Shown: positions 27,487 through 33,706 of the stretch, piece by piece
Layout: every line of letters starts with the position of its first letter
Numbering within the stretch: the stretch's first letter is position 1
Source: JACRGC01 sp041305345
Lineage (GTDB): Archaea; Micrarchaeota; Micrarchaeia; Norongarragalinales; SBBD01
Assembly (NCBI GenBank): GCA_041305345.1
Contig: JBFYLP010000005.1
Coordinates: 62,001-126,000, forward strand
Direction: 5' to 3'
Length of the DNA stretch: 64,000 nt
The notes under the pieces: model-generated
The model's database searches: none
What the model was told of the DNA's origin: nothing
Seen by the model: only the letters and a program-made list of their open reading frames with translations
Program-made: the position numbers and the translations under genes

Positions 27487-27498
27487 GTATTTAAATGC
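27487..27498 (+). promoter_or_regulatory. TATA box of orphan gene at 27525
   Basis: GTATTTAAATGC lies about 32 nt before the ATG at 27525, indicating a short or absent leader and supporting that start rather than the longer frame from 27495. Confidence 0.55.
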
Positions 27499-27524
27499 TA
27501 CTTATCGTAGTAAGATGGAGTAAT

Positions 27525-27857
27525 ATGGGGGAAACGGCCAGTTCTGCGGCAAGGGAGATATTAAGGCATAACGAGAGGATCAAGGAAGGCAATGCCGGCA
27601 GGCATAAAAAGCCCCTGATCACCTGGGAAGTAGTTCACCGCGCCATCGGATTGGAAGGCAAAATCAATGTTCCTATCTCGCAGGCGGAAGCAATCAAGGG
27701 CATACGATCGGCATTGAAAGGTGGCGGGGTGGGTTTCAGGATGGATTCGGTTCCGGCCCACGGCGTTACGGTAAGATTCCTGATCAGGTCCTACTGGAAA
27801 AATTCAAGAACCAGCAAGTTTTTGGAAGAGATGAAAAAACACGCTCCGCCTTATTGA
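27525..27857 (+). CDS. orphan small protein of unknown function
   Basis: A 110-residue basic, soluble-looking protein that I do not recognise. It starts MGETASSAAREILRHNERIK, continues with ITWEVVHRAIGLEGKINVPIS and a Gly-rich LKGGGVGFRMDSV, and ends KNSRTSKFLEEMKKHAPPY. It lies opposite to atpH and ahcY in a small mosaic where broken copies of both genes' edges separate unrelated ORFs. An upstream TATA box at correct spacing is the main support that it is expressed. Confidence 0.6.
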   Translation: MGETASSAAREILRHNERIKEGNAGRHKKPLITWEVVHRAIGLEGKINVPISQAEAIKGIRSALKGGGVGFRMDSVPAHGVTVRFLIRSYWKNSRTSKFLEEMKKHAPPY

Positions 27858-27881
27858 CGGAGTATGGGCGCATTCGCCCAC

Positions 27882-27985
27882 ATCACGTTCCTTCCTGCGA
27901 TCCTCCAATGCCCTTGGAGAACTGCTTCAGAGCCTTCATCCCGGTTTCCTCGTTCTTCATTTTCCTCAACCCACCGATATTTATT
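27882..27985 (-). pseudogene. chimeric remnant: atpH promoter and start joined to the ahcY end
   Basis: Read on the minus strand, 27985-27905 aligns with the atpH TATA box, leader and first codons (remnant MKNEETGMKALKQFS versus MKHDETGRKDERQFS). It then runs directly into a sequence like the ahcY end, giving SQEGT and a stop (ahcY ends SWQEGT). The result is a 25-codon frame with no ATPase content. In the genome ahcY lies upstream of atpH, so an atpH start joined to an ahcY end is the junction expected between two tandem copies of the ahcY-atpH intergenic segment. Confidence 0.75.
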
Positions 27986-28007
27986 GGTTATAGGGGCCAA
28001 ATTCATT

Positions 28008-28574
28008 ATGCCACCATGTGCACGACCTGAAAAACCGCCGATTATGAAGTTGGACTTCTTGAGCCATCCGTTCTATTCAACTCATCCAAACGCCGAAAAA
28101 AGATTGACAATGTGGAAAGAACGAATAGGTATAATCGCTAAAAACAAGCACCACTATTTGGCAATTCAACTACCACCATTCCATAATGAGCTCATACGAC
28201 ATAAAGCCGAGCTAGTGCGATATGCAGAAGAAAAATTAGGGAAGGAAAGGGTCATTGTAAAAGAGGATATTAGGGATGGCATCCTTGATATTATGCGCAC
28301 CCACTTGGATCTTCATAAACGTATCAAAGAAATCGGATACGACCCAAGTCGCATAAAAATAAACCTGTATGGTGAAACTCCTCAACAATGCATCCCCGAT
28401 GCAATCGCTACTTTCATAACAAAAATCGTTGAGCCAAAGCGCGTGAGGCAGGCATCGAGAGTGTTGATGAGCTTATGTTGTGATTATTATTCGCTCTATA
28501 GGGATAAGGATAAAAGTCGTTGGGGTGTGCCCGAAGTACGAAATGAATACAAAAAAGCTAGAAGACCAGAATAA
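28008..28574 (+). CDS. orphan protein of unknown function
   Basis: A 188-residue soluble protein that I do not recognise. It has FLSHPFYSTHPNAEKRLTMW, a charged helical middle (HNELIRHKAELVRYAEEKLG) and INLYGETPQQCIPDAIATFI. A TATA-like GATATTTATTGG around 27976-27987 precedes the ATG at 28008 by about 25 nt; ATG 28044 is an alternative. Base composition is AT-richer than the surrounding housekeeping genes, suggesting transfer. It sits between the atpH-start remnant and an ahcY-end remnant, and is unrelated to the other cargo at 27525. Confidence 0.6.
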   Translation: MPPCARPEKPPIMKLDFLSHPFYSTHPNAEKRLTMWKERIGIIAKNKHHYLAIQLPPFHNELIRHKAELVRYAEEKLGKERVIVKEDIRDGILDIMRTHLDLHKRIKEIGYDPSRIKINLYGETPQQCIPDAIATFITKIVEPKRVRQASRVLMSLCCDYYSLYRDKDKSRWGVPEVRNEYKKARRPE

Positions 28575-28581
28575 TTCTCAC

Positions 28582-28605
28582 GTGCCTTCCTGCCAGCTTT
28601 CCAGG
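28582..28605. repeat. copy of the ahcY 3' end (24 nt, perfect)
   Basis: The 24 nt beginning GTGCCTTCCTGCC are identical to 28677-28700, the last codons of ahcY. On the minus strand this copy also reads LESWQEGT followed by a stop. The two copies bracket 71 nt. A third, diverged copy is part of the chimera at 27882-27902. Confidence 0.85.
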
Positions 28606-28642
28606 ACCAACCCAAGGGGGCACATCCCCCTTAGTTTGGTCG
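28606..28642. terminator. strong inverted repeat between the ahcY end copies
   Basis: AAGGGGG and CCCCCTT form a perfect 7-bp stem with a 5-nt loop, extended by outer pairing ACCAA with TTGGT. It may end transcripts coming from either side or be part of the inserted material. No long T run follows on either strand. Confidence 0.5.
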
Positions 28643-28672
28643 GATGCCCAAACCCCCTAAATGATCATGGCA

Positions 28673-29926
28673 TTAAGTGCCTTCCTGCCAGCTTTCCAGG
28701 TAGCGCTTCTGCTCGGGAGTGAGCTTATCGATCTTCATCCCCCAAGCTTCAAGGGCGAGGGAGGCGACCTGGTCGTCGATTTCCCTTGGCACCTCGTGCA
28801 CCTTTACGCTCAAATTCCCCTTATTCTTCACAATGAATTCCGAAACAAGTGCCTGGCAGCCAAATGACTGCTGCATGACTTCCGAAGGATGCCCCTCTGC
28901 AGCCGCAAGGTTCACAAGCCGGCCTTCGCCTATGAGATAGGCCCATTTTCCGTTTGCAAAACTGATTTTTTCAAGGTTGGGCCTAATCGTCTCCACGCTC
29001 TTGGCATTTTTCCGCATCGCTTTCACGTCTATCTCGACATCGAAATGGCCCGAATTGCATATCACCGCGCCCTCCCTCATCAGCGGGAAATGCTCGGCGG
29101 TAAGAACGTCCTTGCAGCCTGTTAGCGTGACGAACACCTCGCCGATCCTTGCAGCCTCCTTCATTGGCATCACCAAGAAGCCATCGAAATGCGCCCGTAG
29201 TGCCTCAACAGGGTCCACCTCGGTAACGATCACCTTTGCGCCAAGCCCTTTGGCGCGCATAGCAACGCCCTTCCCGCAATGGCCGTATCCGGCAATCACG
29301 AAGGTCTTCCCGGAAAGCAGGATGTTGGTTGCCCTAAGGATCCCATCTATCGTAGATTGGCCCGTGCCATAGACATTGTCGAACATGTGCTTCGTTGGCG
29401 TGTCGTTCACCGCGACTACGGGGTATTTCAGCGCGCCTTCCTTTGCCATTGAGCGAAGCCTAATGACGCCTGTTGTCGTTTCCTCCTGGCCGCCGATCAC
29501 GTTTTTTAGCAGCTCCTTGCGTTTTGAATGGATTGTTGAGATAAGGTCGCAACCGTCATCAAGGGTGATTTGCGGCGAAAGGTCGAGTACCGCATTCAGG
29601 TGCTTGTAATATTCGGCGTTGTCAACCCCGCGGATAGCAAAAACCGGGAATCCCTCTTCCGCAAGCGCTGCTGCGACATCATCCTGCGTGCTCAGGGGAT
29701 TCGAGGCGCAGAGTGCAGCCTCGGCCCCGCCAGCCTTGAGGGTGCGCATCAGCACCGCGGTCTCCTTTGTCACGTGGAGGCAAGCTCCGATCTTAATGCC
29801 CAAAAGCGGCTTTTCCCTTTCGAACCTCTCGCGGATCTTTTTCAAGACGGGCATATGCTCCTCGGCAAAACCTATCTTTTTCCTTCCCTCATCTGCGAGC
29901 TTCAAATCCTTGACCATATGTCCCAT
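28673..29926 (-). CDS. ahcY: adenosylhomocysteinase
   Basis: A 417-residue enzyme that hydrolyses S-adenosylhomocysteine to adenosine and homocysteine, removing the methyltransferase by-product. Seen in order: KIGACLHVTKETAVLM, CASNPLSTQDDVAAAL, the catalytic block GTGQSTIDGILRATN, the NAD-binding GYGHCGKGVAMRAKGLGA and C-terminal family sequence EVMQQSFGCQALVSEF. ATG 29926 (MGHMVKDLKLADEG) suits the box CGTTTATAAGAG at about 29973-29984. The enzyme normally carries a C-terminal KPD..RY-type tail, and here it ends PEQKRYLESWQEGT. Its last codons are duplicated just downstream. Confidence 0.95.
   Translation of the reverse strand: MGHMVKDLKLADEGRKKIGFAEEHMPVLKKIRERFEREKPLLGIKIGACLHVTKETAVLMRTLKAGGAEAALCASNPLSTQDDVAAALAEEGFPVFAIRGVDNAEYYKHLNAVLDLSPQITLDDGCDLISTIHSKRKELLKNVIGGQEETTTGVIRLRSMAKEGALKYPVVAVNDTPTKHMFDNVYGTGQSTIDGILRATNILLSGKTFVIAGYGHCGKGVAMRAKGLGAKVIVTEVDPVEALRAHFDGFLVMPMKEAARIGEVFVTLTGCKDVLTAEHFPLMREGAVICNSGHFDVEIDVKAMRKNAKSVETIRPNLEKISFANGKWAYLIGEGRLVNLAAAEGHPSEVMQQSFGCQALVSEFIVKNKGNLSVKVHEVPREIDDQVASLALEAWGMKIDKLTPEQKRYLESWQEGT
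28677..28700. repeat. second member of the 24-nt ahcY-end repeat (inside ahcY)
   Basis: This is the authentic end of ahcY. It is listed because it is one arm of the direct repeat flanking the 71-nt hairpin segment. Confidence 0.85.
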
Positions 29927-29972
29927 CGCAATCCACCCTCTTAAAATCAGCATTTGGATTTGTTTGGCAACT

Positions 29973-29984
29973 CTTATAAACGTA
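29973..29984 (-). promoter_or_regulatory. TATA box of ahcY
   Basis: The minus strand reads CGTTTATAAGAG about 50 nt before the ahcY ATG at 29926, predicting a leader of about 25 nt. Confidence 0.5.
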
Positions 29985-30049
29985 TTCTGCAAGGCACCCG
30001 AAGCCACCCCGCGAAGAAAATAATAAATGGCGAATATTATTCTGAGTTC

Positions 30050-30856
30050 ATGCAGGAAATAGTCATTTCCCGGGAGGAACTGAGAAAATTATACGAAGAC
30101 TATCTGCTCTCGTTAAGAGAGATTTCATCGCATTACAGAATCGACCTCAAAACCACTATTAAGCTCTTTAATAAGAATGGAATCGAGAGAAGGAGCATCA
30201 TTGATTCTTGGCAAATCAGGAGGCCAAGGATTATATCAGATAAAGAACTGGAAAAAATCGCGAACGAATATTACGAAGGCAAACTTGGATTTAACCGCCT
30301 AGCACGCAAGTATGGATTGCGCCGCCAAACCCTCTCCAAACACTTGAAAAGGTTTGGGATTGTTGTTGCTCATAGAGGAATTTACCTCCGCGGCAGGAAA
30401 AAAACCGAAGACCATAGGAAACACATCTCGGAAGGAAGAACAAGAATGCTGGTTTCCTCCCCTAGATTAATTGAAAAATTGAGGGAACACCGATTGAAGC
30501 AGAAATTGCCCTTAAAAGACACATTAATTGAGCGTTTGGTTTGCGAGGGGCTTGCCAGAAGGGAAATTGGCCATTATTCCCAATATTCGATCCTAGGGGC
30601 ATGCCAAGCTGACAAGGCTTTCCCGGATTGCAAGCTTGCGGTTTTCTGCGATGGCGACTATTGGCACAGAAGGGACGATATTGCCCGAAAAGATGAAAGG
30701 ATTAATAAGCTTCTTAGGAATAATGGATGGACTGTTTTGAGGTTTTGGGAGACTGATATCAAGCAAAATCCCGAGCAGATCATTGATACTATCGAAAACG
30801 AACTAAAAAATTTACGAGGTGGCATTTATGGGATCAAGGCCCCGAAAATGGAATGA
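30050..30856 (+). CDS. Vsr/EDxHD-type endonuclease with two HTH repeats (probable homing endonuclease)
   Basis: A 268-residue protein. Two helix-turn-helix units occupy about residues 8-50 (LREISSHYRIDLKTTIKLF) and 62-110 (NRLARKYGLRRQTLSKHLKR). The C-terminal third is a Vsr-like nuclease fold: FPDCKLAVFCDGDYWHRRDD, then RINKLLRNNGWTVLRFWETD, with the Asp, Trp-His and Asp positions expected of the EDxHD homing endonucleases and very-short-patch repair enzymes. No methyltransferase neighbour is present, which argues against patch repair. ATG 30050 is supported by the A/T box AAAATAATAAATG about 28 nt upstream. It is lower in GC than its neighbours and separates ahcY from L41e. Confidence 0.82.
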   Translation: MQEIVISREELRKLYEDYLLSLREISSHYRIDLKTTIKLFNKNGIERRSIIDSWQIRRPRIISDKELEKIANEYYEGKLGFNRLARKYGLRRQTLSKHLKRFGIVVAHRGIYLRGRKKTEDHRKHISEGRTRMLVSSPRLIEKLREHRLKQKLPLKDTLIERLVCEGLARREIGHYSQYSILGACQADKAFPDCKLAVFCDGDYWHRRDDIARKDERINKLLRNNGWTVLRFWETDIKQNPEQIIDTIENELKNLRGGIYGIKAPKME

Positions 30857-30902
30857 AACCGCATCTATGTAAGAACCGGTTTCCCATACAAAGAAGGGCC
30901 AT

Positions 30903-30977
30903 ATGAGATGGAAATGGATCAGGAAAAAGATGCGCAGGCTAAGGAAGAAGCTCAAGCGCAGGGTAGGCGAGCTGTAA
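30903..30977 (+). CDS. rpl41e: ribosomal protein L41e
   Basis: A 24-codon gene whose product begins MRWKWIRKKMRRLRKK and ends KRRVGEL. The RWKW start followed by a nearly unbroken Arg/Lys helix is the L41e hallmark; archaeal L41e proteins read very similarly (RMRWKWIKKRIRRLKRQR in Thermococcales, from memory). It is a single helix at the ribosomal subunit interface. The gene is 46 nt downstream of the endonuclease and I see no clear TATA box of its own, so it may depend on read-through. Such a short gene is easily missed by gene callers. Confidence 0.82.
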   Translation: MRWKWIRKKMRRLRKKLKRRVGEL

Positions 30978-30980
30978 ACT

Positions 30981-30993
30981 TTAAATATCCCCT
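30981..30993 (+). promoter_or_regulatory. TATA box of the small secreted protein gene
   Basis: CTTTAAATATCCC lies about 25 nt before the ATG codons at 31009 and 31012, immediately after the L41e stop, indicating a leaderless transcript. Confidence 0.6.
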
Positions 30994-31011
30994 CTGCTTC
31001 CTTAGGGTATG

Positions 31012-31530
31012 ATGGAATTAAGCCGCGCTTTGGTTGTTTCGCTTTGTTTGCTAGCCCTGGCATTGCCCGCAGCAGCGGATTCGGTGTTCATGAGCTGCCC
31101 AACGCTTTTCAATGACGACATCTCGAACATCACCGCAAATACGTACATAAGCCCAAGTGCGGGCAGCCCGCCGGTGGCAGATTGCGGAAATCTAGGTTCG
31201 GCGCCGATCATGTGCAATTCGGGCACCAACCCCCAATTCCGCATCCTAATTGACGGGGAAGCAACCGACCTCATCGCTTGCACGTGCGACGATGCGGTAA
31301 ATCCGGGCAACTGGCGCATCTCGATTTCAACGCCGCTAAACAAGCAGTACAACATCACCGCATATATCGTGAACTCCTCCTCGAGTACCTCTTCCGAATA
31401 TACCTGCCTTGTGAAAAGGGAATCGTTTGGGAGCGGCACCTTTACCGTCCCCGAAGTGCCCGTTTTCCTGCTTCCATTAATAATCTTTGTTGCCATCTTG
31501 ATTGCCAGGAAGGGGAAGGCTAGGAAATAG
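31012..31530 (+). CDS. small secreted protein with C-terminal membrane anchor
   Basis: A 172-residue protein: signal peptide MELSRALVVSLCLLALALPAAA, an extracellular domain of about 120 residues with six cysteines and several N-glycosylation-type NxS/T sites, and a C-terminal VPEVPVFLLPLIIFVAILIA followed by RKGKARK. The Pro-Glu before the helix and basic end resemble the PEF/PGF-type sorting tails processed by archaeosortases, but the match is loose and a simple anchor is equally possible. ATG 31009 and 31012 are both in frame. Function unknown. Confidence 0.7.
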   Translation: MELSRALVVSLCLLALALPAAADSVFMSCPTLFNDDISNITANTYISPSAGSPPVADCGNLGSAPIMCNSGTNPQFRILIDGEATDLIACTCDDAVNPGNWRISISTPLNKQYNITAYIVNSSSSTSSEYTCLVKRESFGSGTFTVPEVPVFLLPLIIFVAILIARKGKARK

Positions 31531-31596
31531 GGGGGAATGCTGGAAAGGGTAAATGCGCCAGTGCAATGATCATCATCATTTTTTTTGGTGAATCCT

Positions 31597-32556
31597 ATGA
31601 GTGATTTCGTGCCTTGGGTCGAGAAGTACCGGCCTGCGAAACTTGCGGACGTGGTTGGGAACGATGTCATCGTAAGGCAGCTCGAGGCATTTGTCAGGAA
31701 TAAAAATCCTCCGCATTTGCTTTTCTCGGGGCCGGCTGGAAGCGGCAAGACGTCCTGCGCGCTTGCGATGGCGCGCGAGCTTTTCGGTGAGAGCTATTCG
31801 CAGTGCTTCCTCGAGCTCAACGCATCCGATGAGCGCGGGATTGATGTCGTGCGGACGAAGATCAAGGATTTTGCAAGGACGCTTTCGCTAGCCTCAGTGC
31901 CATTCAAGATCATCTTCCTCGATGAGGCCGATGCGCTAACAGGCGATGCGCAGCAGGCACTACGCAGGACGATGGAGAAATATTCGACGAATACCAGGTT
32001 CGTGCTTTCCTGCAATTACTCCTCAAGGATCATCGAGCCAATACAAAGCAGGTGCGCGGTCTTCCGATTCTCGAGGCTTTTGGATGCGGACCTTAGGAAG
32101 ATGATGGAAATAATCCTAGAAAGGGAAGGGCTAAAAATCGATGGCCAGGGGAAGGACGCGCTGCTTTACGTTTCCGAGGGGGATGCAAGGAAATTGATAA
32201 ATTCCCTCCAGGGCGCCGCCTCGCTTTCCGATAAAATCACCGCGGATGGGGTATACAAGATCGCAAGCAGGGCGCGGCCGGAGGAAGTGGAGAAGATGGT
32301 CAAGGCCGCGCTCAAGGGATCATTTGGGGAGGCGCGAAAGCTGCTCGACGAGATAATGCTGAAATACGGGATGTCCGGGGAGGAGGTAATCTTCCAGATA
32401 TTTCGGGAAATAACCGCGATGGACATCGGCGACAAGGAGAAGGTGCTGCTCGTGGACAAGGTTGGGGAATACGATTTCCGGATGGTGGAGGGTGCAAATG
32501 AGCGCATCCAGCTAGAGGCCCTTCTTGCGCAGATAATGCTCCACGGGAAAAAATGA
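31597..32556 (+). CDS. rfcS: replication factor C small subunit
   Basis: A 319-residue AAA+ clamp-loader subunit that places PCNA on primed DNA. Motifs: the N-terminal WVEKYRPAKLADVVGN, Walker A GPAGSGKTS, Walker B IIFLDEADALT, the SRC sensor motif IEPIQSRCAVFRF, and sensor 2 near EGDARKLINSLQ. ATG 31597 is selected because it starts at the conserved MSDFVPWVEKYRP; the frame extends upstream to a TTG. A T8 run just upstream (31578-31586) resembles a terminator for the preceding gene. RfcL is not in this window. Confidence 0.96.
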   Translation: MSDFVPWVEKYRPAKLADVVGNDVIVRQLEAFVRNKNPPHLLFSGPAGSGKTSCALAMARELFGESYSQCFLELNASDERGIDVVRTKIKDFARTLSLASVPFKIIFLDEADALTGDAQQALRRTMEKYSTNTRFVLSCNYSSRIIEPIQSRCAVFRFSRLLDADLRKMMEIILEREGLKIDGQGKDALLYVSEGDARKLINSLQGAASLSDKITADGVYKIASRARPEEVEKMVKAALKGSFGEARKLLDEIMLKYGMSGEEVIFQIFREITAMDIGDKEKVLLVDKVGEYDFRMVEGANERIQLEALLAQIMLHGKK

Positions 32557-32654
32557 GCGGCAGGGAAAAAAGGTAAGGGTACTGCTGGAATGCTATGATA
32601 AGGAATAAACGGATAGAGCCTAAATTAATTTGCCTTAATGGAGCAACCCCCCAA

Positions 32655-33299
32655 TCACGCACAGATGGGTTTTTGATAGATGCCAGTAAGGCCTCCCACG
32701 CGGTTCATGATTTTCGCGGAGTACTCGCAAGGCTTGTTCCCCAAATAACTATAAGGCACTTTGCCGGTTTTAATCATCGCATTATTTTCCCCAACCACAT
32801 ATGCGCCAAGCGCGAGGGGCAGGTTGCACCGTATCCAGCGCAGGTTGAGTATATCGCTCATATACTCTGCTTGCGCCCTGATGCTCTCCCTTGCGTCAAA
32901 GCGGTCGTACAGGCGGTATTTGCGTGCGGTTGAATCGATGAACTGGCTGATGCCAGTTGCGCTGCTTTTGGAATTGCGCGCATTTGGATTGTAGTTGCTT
33001 TCGAGGCTGATTTGCGAATCTATCACTGCTGCAAATAAATCGATTGAGAATTCGCCCCTGCAACTCGATGGGAAGTTGGCCCTTGCATAGGTTGCTATAT
33101 GGGCCTTGATGTCCTCGCATTCCTTTTGGCTCACGTGCTTCGAGCAACCCGTTCCTTGAAGGAATGCACCCATCGACATTGCCGAGATCCCCCCCCCGTC
33201 GTTTTCTGCTGGGCCCTCGCGGAGAGGCTGGATCACAACGTAGGTAAGGCTAGATGCCAAGGATGAGAGAAGGAGCACGAATAGGAGGAATGATCTCAT
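32655..33299 (-). CDS. secreted lytic-transglycosylase-like (SLT fold) protein
   Basis: A 214-residue exported protein with signal peptide MRSFLLFVLLLSSLASSLTY. The region about residues 95-190 follows the SLT lysozyme-like pattern: VIDSQISLESNYNPNARNSK with the candidate catalytic Glu in SLESNYNP, then SATGISQFIDSTARKY and YMSDILNLRW with ALGAYVVGENNA. Four to six cysteines suggest disulfides. Archaea lack murein, so the target may be bacterial walls or another glycan. It lies directly downstream of rnp2 on the same strand. Confidence 0.78.
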   Translation of the reverse strand: MRSFLLFVLLLSSLASSLTYVVIQPLREGPAENDGGGISAMSMGAFLQGTGCSKHVSQKECEDIKAHIATYARANFPSSCRGEFSIDLFAAVIDSQISLESNYNPNARNSKSSATGISQFIDSTARKYRLYDRFDARESIRAQAEYMSDILNLRWIRCNLPLALGAYVVGENNAMIKTGKVPYSYLGNKPCEYSAKIMNRVGGLTGIYQKPICA

Positions 33300-33325
33300 A
33301 TGCTTGTTTTCCCGCCGGTTGTTTT

Positions 33326-33658
33326 TTACCCTTTCGGTCTTTTCAGTGTTGGGAAAAGGGATTTGGCCTTCTTAAGGGTGCCGTAAATTTTCCGGAGCCT
33401 AAGGCTAATCCTCGCGCCCCCAAAGCCTGCCTTGAGTGCTAGGGCCGCTACCACATTCCGGTGGCTAGCAAGCGAACATTTGAGCAGCAGGAGCTGCCTT
33501 TCGGGGTCGTATGCCTTGGCCTGCATTGCTGCCTTTGAAGCGCCCTGCTCGCCAAGGAGCTGGAACACGGCCTCATAGGCGGCGCGCTTCGCATCCTCCT
33601 CCGAAAACTTCCGCTCGGAAATGACCTCGATTAGCAGGTAACGCCTCTTTTCCCTCAT
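33326..33658 (-). CDS. rnp2: ribonuclease P protein component 2 (Pop5-like)
   Basis: A 110-residue RNA-binding protein of the Pop5/Rpp14 family, part of archaeal RNase P that trims tRNA 5' leaders. The family start MREKRRYLLIEVISERKFSE and the helix AAYEAVFQLLGEQGASKA are clear, as is LLKCSLASHRNVVAALAL. Two further in-frame starts lie up to 12 codons upstream; ATG 33658 fits the family best. It is downstream of ftsY on the same strand and probably shares its transcript. Confidence 0.88.
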   Translation of the reverse strand: MREKRRYLLIEVISERKFSEEDAKRAAYEAVFQLLGEQGASKAAMQAKAYDPERQLLLLKCSLASHRNVVAALALKAGFGGARISLRLRKIYGTLKKAKSLFPTLKRPKG

Positions 33659-33706
33659 ATGAATCATCAATTTTTTTTTGAAAACAGCAACCAATTCTGC
33701 ACAAAA

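Noticed and set aside
28606..28642. CRISPR-like or integron-type site from the hairpin between ahcY end copies
   Set aside because: Only one hairpin with a single flanking repeat pair; no array and no integrase or cas gene.
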